Part shown: piece by piece, positions 16,901 through 20,749 of the stretch
Layout of the letters: each line of letters starts with the position of its first letter
Position numbering within the stretch: position 1 is the first letter of the stretch
From: Spirochaetaceae bacterium
Lineage (GTDB): Bacteria > Spirochaetota > Spirochaetia > Treponematales > Breznakiellaceae
Assembly (NCBI GenBank): GCA_031280705.1
Contig: JAITGJ010000062.1
Coordinates: 1 to 20,749 of the forward strand
Length of the DNA stretch: 20,749 nucleotides
Reading direction: 5' to 3'
The notes under the pieces: generated by a model
The model's input: the letters and a program-made list of their open reading frames with translations, nothing else
Told to the model about the DNA's origin: nothing
The model's database searches: none
Position numbers and translations under genes: made by a program

Positions 16901-17013
16901 GACTTTCCGCAGCCGTTGGGGCCAAGAAGCGCGGTAATACCGCCGGAGAATTCAACCCGTGTCCGGCCGGCAAATGATTTGAATCCCAGAATGTCAAGGC
17001 TTTTCAAAAACAC
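13969..17013 (-). CDS. smc: Chromosome segregation protein SMC, short form
   Basis: SMC is the ATP-driven DNA loop-extruding and condensing protein of chromosome segregation. The 1014-residue product has Walker A GPNGCGKSN (31-39), the signature LLSGGEKS (843-850), Walker B with CLLDEID (869-875) and the switch THN (903-905). Long heptad-rich arms run about 170-500 and 530-770. The centre, where canonical SMCs carry a globular hinge of roughly 150-200 residues, is only a short non-coil stretch around STPAFLDDFLAPEGI (506-520), and the protein is about that much shorter than B. subtilis SMC. After residue 940 an acidic Pro/Glu/Ala-rich tail follows. The start is GTG 17013, giving MFLKSLDILGFKSF; there is no ribosome binding site, but TACTAT ends six bases upstream. 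scpA and scpB are not in the window. Confidence 0.93.
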   Translation of the reverse strand: MFLKSLDILGFKSFAGRTRVEFSGGITALLGPNGCGKSNVVDAIKWVLGEQASRSLRAEKMEDVIFNGTENRKALNVAEVTLTLANEAGILPMDMPEVQIKRRLYRSGESEYFINTNQVKLKDVRELFWDTGVGKAAYSVMEQGKIDQLLSSKPEERRYIFEEAAGITRFKAKSQEAERKLLKTEENMRQVETIISEVKRSYDTLKVQSDKTLKYRAFREEIFNFELDIQLLRLKQFRYERDARNDDIRRRTAERDAVQADLDGINRSLEENMDAVNSMEKLYIENQQRMIALAGEKNVLEKEAKLLSEQRAETKNAIGQSEARKKSVEAKIEELAAGADEQDGTVRDLQKKAAGIEENIRAFEENIRLAGIRIGENGAAITRHEEEIHALEEERAGHEKALEAITDDIVAALDAGLRDAGYSAQERRHTETALETAFGVLKTLLEGRETLLRDLAAAADRAGGEGGAAPAPEELRRIAESLARSLADAASRAEETRLLFEAYRKSTPAFLDDFLAPEGIITKKRELDANIRAAREAVAQKRARILELRADNEELAGRINEYRKTLEDLRVNRARFAAQAQAAEEQAKLIRRELAGQEALLKTVEDELFLARKRCDEIEERIGETGEEIAEIEQKGIRLAADLEKLEKDIARKNGDLAGKQETIKKRMADLAKVREKIEKANLELVQSETEIRNIQENFREAHSRDLLEFEERIFTITAPAAELREKLAAARGRLRDLGSVNLMAPEEFAETKERYDFLSGQLADLVRARDDLEAITAEIRAESSELFITTYNKIKKNFHNMFRRLFGGGRAELRLQDNNHVLETGIEIYAQPPGKKLENITLLSGGEKSMTAVALLFATYMVKPSPFCLLDEIDAALDEANVGRFVQLLREFGSTSQFIVITHNKKTVTGASTLLGVTMEESGVTKVISVRLEHEELVTAPAPPDNPEFSFEEEDVEIEEGRELPPGVDDPAQVSGETLRPIRSRSMHRAEADGAGTDRSTAEQPAGTGAAAE

Positions 17014-17019
17014 GCGCCC

Positions 17020-17048
17020 ATAGTAGCGGAAATTCCCCCTTTTGTATA
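17020..17048 (-). promoter_or_regulatory. Candidate leaderless smc promoter
   Basis: Minus-strand TATACA (17048-17043), a 17-base spacer and TACTAT (17025-17020) lie so that the -10 ends six bases before the GTG of smc. Both hexamers match consensus at four of six positions. No Shine-Dalgarno sequence exists for this gene. Confidence 0.4.
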
Positions 17049-17148
17049 TTGCCCAAAACCGTGCCCGGCTTTACGCGCGGGGCCGCCCGCACAGCCCCTG
17101 CCCAAAACACGGCGTTTCCCGCTATGATGGGGCGAAAGGAGCGGCGGT

Positions 17149-18252
17149 ATGGCAAAGATTCCGGTAGGCATTTTGGGCGCGACGGGCATGGTAGGGCAGC
17201 AGTATCTGGCCCTTTTGGCAAATCACCCCTGGTTTAAGGCGTGTTTTTTGGCGGCCTCGCCGCGTTCGGCGGGAAAACCATACGGGGAGGCCGTGGCCGG
17301 ACGCTGGAACGCCACGGCGGGAGCGCCCGCGCCGGACGTGTGGGACATCGTGGTGGAAGACGCCAATGACCTTTCCCGTGCGGAGGCGGCGCGGCGGAAG
17401 GGCGGCCTTGCCTTTGTATTTTCCGCGCTGGAAATGGGAAAAGACGAAACGCGGGCGCTGGAAGAAGCCTATGCCGCGCGTGGCATCCCCGTGGTGTCCA
17501 ACGCCTCCGCGCACCGCTGGACCGCGGACGTGCCCATGCTTATCGCGGAAGTGAACCCCCACCATACGGACATCATCCCGGCTCAGCGGGAGCGGCGCGG
17601 CTGGCAAAACGGCTTTATCGCCGTTAAACCGAACTGTTCCATACAGAGCTATATGACGCCGCTTTGGGCCCTGCTCCAGGCGGGTTACGAAGTAAAGCGC
17701 GTTATTGTAAGCACCATGCAGGCGGTTTCCGGCGCGGGGTATCCGGGCGCGGCGAGCCTGGACATTATTGACAATGTGGTGCCCTACATTGGCGGGGAAG
17801 AAGAAAAAAGCGAAGAAGAACCGCTCAAAATACTGGGAAAAGTGGCCGGCGGAAAAATCGAGCCGTATTCCGGCCTTGCCATCAGCGCCCACTGCAACCG
17901 CGTACCCGTGGTGGACGGCCACACCGCCTGCGTCAGCCTTGAATTCGGCGCGAAAAAGCCCGGCATTGATGAGGTAAAGCGCATTTGGCGCGATTTCCGC
18001 GCGCTCCCGCAGGAACTGGACCTTCCCCTCGCGCCGCGCGAACCCATCGTGGTGCGCGCCGAACCGGACCGGCCCCAGCCCCGTAAAGATCGCGGCGCGG
18101 ACAAGGCGATGGCCGTTTCCGTGGGCCGCGTGCGTCCGTGCAAGGTTTTCGACATCCGCTTTACCGGACTTTCCCACAACACGGTCCGCGGCGCGGCCGG
18201 CGGCGGCATTCTAAACGCGGAACTCCTCAAGGCACAGGGCTTTTTTGGGTAA
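17149..18252 (+). CDS. asd: Aspartate-semialdehyde dehydrogenase
   Basis: Asd reduces aspartyl phosphate to aspartate semialdehyde with NADPH, the branch point to lysine/diaminopimelate, threonine and methionine. The 367-residue protein has the NADP-binding GATGMVG (10-16) and the catalytic cysteine in KPNCSIQSYMTPL (C163). The catalytic histidine lies in SAHCNRVPVVDGHT (about H248, with the substrate-binding Arg near 251). The sequence around the cysteine and the TMQAVSGAGYPG segment place it in the archaeal/fungal-type Asd subgroup rather than the E. coli type. ATG 17149 is preceded by AAAGGAG (17135-17141). It is divergent from smc and single. A TATGAT sequence at 17123-17128 may be its -10 box. 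No lysine riboswitch motif was seen upstream. Confidence 0.95.
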   Translation: MAKIPVGILGATGMVGQQYLALLANHPWFKACFLAASPRSAGKPYGEAVAGRWNATAGAPAPDVWDIVVEDANDLSRAEAARRKGGLAFVFSALEMGKDETRALEEAYAARGIPVVSNASAHRWTADVPMLIAEVNPHHTDIIPAQRERRGWQNGFIAVKPNCSIQSYMTPLWALLQAGYEVKRVIVSTMQAVSGAGYPGAASLDIIDNVVPYIGGEEEKSEEEPLKILGKVAGGKIEPYSGLAISAHCNRVPVVDGHTACVSLEFGAKKPGIDEVKRIWRDFRALPQELDLPLAPREPIVVRAEPDRPQPRKDRGADKAMAVSVGRVRPCKVFDIRFTGLSHNTVRGAAGGGILNAELLKAQGFFG

Positions 18253-18254
18253 GG

Positions 18255-18271
18255 CCGCGCTCGCCGCGCGG
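18255..18271. terminator. Hairpin between convergent asd and reductase genes
   Basis: CCGCGC (18255-18260) and GCGCGG (18266-18271) form a 6-bp GC stem with a 5-base loop three bases after the asd stop, followed by GATTTCC. It can serve genes on both sides, but the T-tract is short. Confidence 0.4.
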
Positions 18272-18278
18272 GATTTCC

Positions 18279-19052
18279 CTAGCGCCCCTGGGCCGGGCTT
18301 CCGGTGTCCGGGCTTCCGGCGGTGTCCGGGAACCCGGCGGTGTCCGGGAAACCGGCCACGGGAAGCAGCGCCGCGCGGAAAGCGTCTTCTCCCACGCGGT
18401 CGAGCATGACGGCGAACCGTTCGCCTTTCCGGGCGTTTTCCGCAAAAAAGTCAACCGCGGCCCGTATCACCTTTATTGCCGTTTCCCGGTCCGGGATAAC
18501 GGGCAGGAGCGCCGTGGCGGTTCTAATAGTGCGGCCATACCTGCCGCCAAAGTACAATTCGAAGCCCGCGCCCAGCCCGCGCACGCCGATATCGTTTCCC
18601 TCGACACGGGCGCAGTTATTTTTACACCCGGTAACGGCAATTTTGAACTTTGCGGGCAGACTGCGCCCGGCAAACAGGGCGGAAAGCTCCCGCGCCAAAA
18701 GGCCCGTATCGGTAGTGCCGAATTTACAGACGGGCGCGCCCTGACAGGCCATGATGGTACGCACGCGGCTTCCGCCGGTAAGCGTACCGATTCCTTCGGC
18801 GGCGAGCATCTGTTCCACCGCCGGAATGTTATCCGCCCTGATACCGGGCACTTCGAGCTGCTGCCGCGTGGTAAAATGCAGACGGGAAGTGCCGTATGTT
18901 TCCGCGATGGCGGCGGCTGTTTTAACAAACGCCGCATCTACCGTGCCGCCGGGAGAACTCAACCTGAGAGAAAACAGCCCCTTTTCGGCCTGCTCAAAAA
19001 AACCCCTGCCCTTTAATGCCGCCGCGTCAAGCGCCGCCGTAGTATCCGCCAT
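18279..19052 (-). CDS. Small siroheme/4Fe-4S sulfite or nitrite reductase-like protein
   Basis: This 257-residue protein has one copy of the nitrite/sulfite reductase ferredoxin-like half-domain (about 10-85) followed by the 4Fe-4S/siroheme domain. The cluster cysteines are C103 and C109 (CQGAPVC) and C143 and C147 (CKNNC), and a TTRQQLEVPG segment (61-70) lies where siroheme contacts are expected. The size fits the low-molecular-weight assimilatory-type reductase group of anaerobes; the physiological substrate (sulfite, nitrite or other) is not determined. No extra ferredoxin domain is present. The C-terminus ends in repeated GFPDTA units outside the fold. ATG 19052 has a GGAGGT site upstream; an in-frame extension to 19163 has none and no family similarity. 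A TATAAA (19121-19116, minus strand) may be the -10. The partner electron donor is not adjacent. Confidence 0.85.
   Translation of the reverse strand: MADTTAALDAAALKGRGFFEQAEKGLFSLRLSSPGGTVDAAFVKTAAAIAETYGTSRLHFTTRQQLEVPGIRADNIPAVEQMLAAEGIGTLTGGSRVRTIMACQGAPVCKFGTTDTGLLARELSALFAGRSLPAKFKIAVTGCKNNCARVEGNDIGVRGLGAGFELYFGGRYGRTIRTATALLPVIPDRETAIKVIRAAVDFFAENARKGERFAVMLDRVGEDAFRAALLPVAGFPDTAGFPDTAGSPDTGSPAQGR
18294..18350. repeat. 18-bp coding tandem repeat in reductase tail
   Basis: Successive copies of an 18-bp unit containing CCGGCGGTGTCCGGG, one shortened to 15 bp, encode GFPDTA, GFPDTA, GSPDT and GSP at the C-terminus of the reductase-like protein. All lengths are multiples of three, so the frame is kept. 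Confidence 0.85.
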
Positions 19053-19170
19053 ACCGTACCACCTCCTGCTTTTTTTCGCGCCCGGGGAGCCGCGCGGCTT
19101 ACGGACGCCGCTTTCTTTATACCGGAATACCACAAAAAAATCCACCGGTACCACGCCCCTCACCGCCGTA

Positions 19171-19199
19171 TAGGCAGAACCGGAATATCCGGCTATACT
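19171..19199 (+). promoter_or_regulatory. Promoter of the PD-(D/E)XK-like gene
   Basis: TATACT (19194-19199) is preceded at 17 bases by TAGGCA (19171-19176, 4 of 6 consensus positions). The start would be near 19206, leaving a short leader containing the GGAGG site used by the gene at 19223. Confidence 0.45.
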
Positions 19200-19222
19200 G
19201 CATTGCGCTAACGGAGGATGCC

Positions 19223-19837
19223 ATGCCCGCGACCAAAACGGTCCGCAAAGCGGACCGGGCGCCCGCGAAGAAACCCGCGCAAACTACCGCCCATAAACCC
19301 GCCAAAAAAGTAACGCTGGACGATGTATGGGCTGTCCTTGCCGATATAGGGAAAGCCCATAAAGAGCTTGAAAAAGCCCACCGGGAAACCGAAAAAACGC
19401 TCAACAAAGCTATTGGCGGCCTGAGCAATACCCTGGGGACGCTGGTTGAACGCATTATGACCGCGGGCCTGCCCCGTAAGTTTAGGCAATTCGGGTTTAC
19501 GTTTGACCGGATAACCACGGTAAAATGGGCAGACGGCGCGGGTAACATTTACACGGAAATTGACGGGCTGCTGGAAAACGGCAGTCAGGCGCTGGTGGTG
19601 GAAGTAAAAACAACCCTCCGCCGTGATGATATAGACGATCATCTGGCACGCATGGAACGGGTGCGCGTATATGCCGATGAACATGGCGACACGCGGGAAT
19701 TTCTGGGGGCGGTGGCCGCCGCGATAACCGGCAAAGACGCCAAAGAATACGCCCTGTCAAAGGGCTTTTTTGTGATAGAACCGTCAGGGGAAGACGTAAC
19801 CATAACAAAACCCCTTTCCGCGCCCCGGGTCTGGTAG
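19223..19837 (+). CDS. PD-(D/E)XK nuclease-like protein (DUF3782-type)
   Basis: This 204-residue cytoplasmic protein belongs to a small family, common in treponemes and cyanobacteria, with a restriction-endonuclease-like core. It starts with a basic Lys/Ala/Pro-rich tail (1-30), then a coiled-coil helix (about 35-75). The core has E76 in LVERIM, D114 in EIDGLL and the E127-x-K129 of VVEVKTTL, a good match to the D...ExK active site. A KGFFVIEPSG strand closes the core. A nuclease activity is inferred from the motif only; no member's function is known to me. ATG 19223 has GGAGG seven bases upstream. It stands alone between the reductase gene and an inverted truncated gene, and is followed by strong terminator hairpins. 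Paralogues elsewhere in the genome are likely. Confidence 0.8.
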   Translation: MPATKTVRKADRAPAKKPAQTTAHKPAKKVTLDDVWAVLADIGKAHKELEKAHRETEKTLNKAIGGLSNTLGTLVERIMTAGLPRKFRQFGFTFDRITTVKWADGAGNIYTEIDGLLENGSQALVVEVKTTLRRDDIDDHLARMERVRVYADEHGDTREFLGAVAAAITGKDAKEYALSKGFFVIEPSGEDVTITKPLSAPRVW

Positions 19838-19840
19838 CCT

Positions 19841-19875
19841 GCCCAAAACCCTGCGGGTTTTGGGCTTGGTTTTTT
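19841..19875 (+). terminator. Strong intrinsic terminator of the PD-(D/E)XK-like gene
   Basis: GCCCAAAACCC (19841-19851) and GGGTTTTGGGC (19855-19865) form a perfect 11-bp stem with a TGC loop three bases after the stop, followed by TTGGTTTTTT. This is a textbook rho-independent terminator for the plus strand. Confidence 0.85.
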
Positions 19876-19894
19876 GCGCGTAGCGCAAAAAACC
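19868..19894. terminator. Second perfect hairpin, bidirectional
   Basis: GGTTTTTTGCGC (19868-19879) and GCGCAAAAAACC (19883-19894) form a perfect 12-bp stem with a GTA loop. The A/T-rich lower half places a T-run at the base on either strand. It overlaps the T-tract of the preceding terminator, so the two hairpins share sequence. Confidence 0.65.
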
Positions 19895-19915
19895 CGCCGT
19901 CCCTCGCCGCCTGCC

Positions 19916-19951
19916 CCCGGCCACATCCGCATGGATGCGGATGTGGCCGGG
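19916..19951. repeat. 36-bp perfect palindrome between convergent genes
   Basis: Two 17-base arms, CCCGGCCACATCCGCAT (19916-19932) and its exact complement (19935-19951), flank a central GG. Its inner 18 bases match the element core at 1528-1545 with one difference. A perfect palindrome of this length could be a dispersed repeat, a protein-binding site or a very stable RNA hairpin. Confidence 0.75.
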
Positions 19952-19990
19952 TTCGAGCAACGTAACGTCCTGGGTTATGAGAAAACCTGG

Positions 19991-20467
19991 TTAAGGCACA
20001 ATCGCTTTTACGATTTCTCCCCACGGGCCTTTTTCGCCCTTGTTGTTTTCCCAGCGGGGGCACAGGTACAACGCCTTGCCCCGTTCCGGCTCGTCAAAAC
20101 GGAACGTATAGGGCGTTGCCGTGTCAAAGGCGGAATTGGCAAGGTCCTCCACCGACGCGGGTGGAGACGCGCGCAGGGACCACCGTAATTCTATACCGTG
20201 AACGCCCGGCGGCTTGCCCCGGCTGCCGCTTCCGGCATCCCTAAAATGCACAATCACCTGCCGCAGGATTGAGCTGTCAAGTTCCAGTTCGGGAATGGTA
20301 GACGGCGGCGGGACCGAGGTACGGGTGGTATCATGCAGGGGCAGGCCCATACGCTCCTTGTCCGCGTCCGTTACCGCCGGATTATAGGCCACATACGCCT
20401 TGTTATATGCAATGCCGATGAAGTCGATTTTTGAATAAAAATGTATGAAAAAGTATACAAAATTCAT
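19991..20467 (-). pseudogene. 5'-truncated member of a small conserved protein family
   Basis: The C-terminal part, from about NKAYVAYNPAVTDADK through KERMGLPLHDTT, VHFRDAGS, KPPGVHGIELRW, SVEDLANSAFDT, FRFDEPERGKALYL and WENNKGEKGPW to the stop, resembles a family of about 210-220-residue proteins of unknown function in Treponema and Bacteroides. The usual N-terminal half is missing. Upstream of about position 20415 the frame runs into AT-rich sequence encoding an unrelated FVYFFIHFYSKIDF stretch. ATG 20467 has a weak AGGGG site, giving 158 residues, so a shortened product could still be made. I call it a remnant because the break coincides with a sharp base-composition change next to a toxin-antitoxin module. 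The family identification is from memory. Confidence 0.6.
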
Positions 20468-20478
20468 TAAAACCCCTA

Positions 20479-20505
20479 TTGCATAATGTTTAAATATAGT
20501 ATAAT
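20479..20505 (+). promoter_or_regulatory. Antitoxin promoter region
   Basis: TTGCAT (20479-20484) and a perfect TATAAT (20500-20505; a second copy at 20505-20510) lie just before the antitoxin gene. The spacer to the first -10 is short (15 bases). The same AT-rich stretch contains TATACT on the minus strand, so divergent transcription is possible. Such modules are usually autorepressed at this place. Confidence 0.45.
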
Positions 20506-20524
20506 ATAATACCAAGAGGTTTGT

Positions 20525-20731
20525 ATGCAGACTTATGAATTTAACTCAGTGGTTGAAGATAATGGGATAATTCGTATTCCAGAACAATATTTGCGCGATA
20601 TTTCTTCTCCTGTTAAGGTTATTGTTTTTGCAAATGATGAGATTAAAAGCAATAGCAACAGAAAAAATTTTTCCGCAATAAAAATAAAAACAAAAGGTTT
20701 CAAATTTGACAGGAATGACGCAAATGAATGA
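20525..20731 (+). CDS. Antitoxin of a VapBC-like toxin-antitoxin pair
   Basis: This 68-residue protein begins MQTYEFNSVVEDNGIIRIP, an AbrB/VapB-like swapped-hairpin type of start found in small antitoxins of spirochaetes and cyanobacteria. The C-terminal half (about 45-68, basic then acidic, SAIKIKTKGFKFDRNDANE) would be the toxin-neutralising tail. Antitoxins of this kind bind and inhibit the toxin and repress their own promoter. AAGAGG (20514-20519) lies five bases before the ATG. The gene is strongly AT-rich compared with everything to its left, including codon choice, which suggests horizontal acquisition. Its stop overlaps the next start by eight bases. The antitoxin role rests on size, sequence resemblance and the PIN-like gene that follows. 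Confidence 0.75.
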   Translation: MQTYEFNSVVEDNGIIRIPEQYLRDISSPVKVIVFANDEIKSNSNRKNFSAIKIKTKGFKFDRNDANE

Positions 20732-20749
20732 TAAAGCATTTATAGATAC
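20724..20749 (+). CDS. PIN-domain toxin, first codons only
   Basis: An ATG at 20724 inside the end of the antitoxin gene opens a frame reading MNDKAFID before the window ends. This matches the first beta-strand and first catalytic aspartate (xFIDT/S/N) of PIN-domain ribonucleases of VapC type, which cleave RNA and halt translation. The 8-base overlap with the antitoxin stop is typical of these pairs. Only eight full codons are visible, so the call depends on context. Confidence 0.6.

Noticed and set aside
17122..18177. A 351-codon minus-strand frame opposite asd
   Set aside because: Antisense shadow of a clearly conserved enzyme gene; no domain or ribosome binding site.
19053..19163. N-terminal extension of the reductase-like protein
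   Set aside because: The added sequence is Arg/Gly-rich with no family match, and the GGAGGT site fits ATG 19052.
20468..20515. TTG-initiated longer form of the truncated gene
   Set aside because: It reads through the AT-rich antitoxin promoter region and lacks a binding site; ATG 20467 is the better start if any product is made.

Overview
The window is GC-rich, densely coding and bacterial. It is most consistent with a spirochaete of the Treponema group, probably one of the high-GC gut-associated lineages. This rests on a large LptD/OstA-like outer-membrane protein of the type found in treponemes, a short SMC protein, a PD-(D/E)XK-like small protein family that I associate with Treponema, and a fragment of another small family of host-associated bacteria. 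No rRNA, tRNA, complete insertion sequence or CRISPR array is visible, and the assignment comes from family recognition only.

Layout, left to right. Positions 1-374 are a leader region with an outward promoter, a 9-codon reading frame with a perfect ribosome binding site, and a large potential RNA fold. They precede rsgA (+, ribosome assembly GTPase). A short spacer with hairpins leads to uvrA (+), whose stop codon overlaps the start of an LptD-like gene (+). A convergent ArsB/NhaD-type transporter (-) follows. The spacer upstream of the transporter carries an 11-bp tandem repeat directly against its promoter. Next is a tight four-gene minus-strand operon, in transcription order ABC ATPase, ABC permease, GldG-like protein, DUF4340 protein. 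This is a Gld/NatAB-like ABC exporter of unknown substrate. Upstream of it on the same strand is smc, divergent from asd (+, aspartate-semialdehyde dehydrogenase). asd converges with a small siroheme/4Fe-4S sulfite-reductase-like gene (-). That gene is divergent from a PD-(D/E)XK-like protein (+), which converges through three stacked perfect hairpins on a 5'-truncated family member (-). The right edge is an AT-rich toxin-antitoxin pair: a complete antitoxin and the first codons of a PIN toxin.

Three themes recur. First, several genes (uvrA, the transporter, the ABC ATPase, smc) have no Shine-Dalgarno sequence but have a -10-like hexamer ending 6-10 nt before the start codon, which suggests leaderless transcripts. 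Second, short tandem repeats appear in or beside genes: 15 bp in the ABC ATPase tail, 18 bp in the reductase tail, 24 bp in the DUF4340 protein, and 11 bp before the transporter promoter. Third, intergenic spacers share palindromes built on GGGTTTTGC/GCAAAACCC and ATCCGCA/TGCGGAT arms. The best candidates for something undescribed are the rsgA leader (micro-ORF abutting a long RNA stem), an SMC protein with no recognisable hinge, and the promoter-proximal 11-bp repeat.
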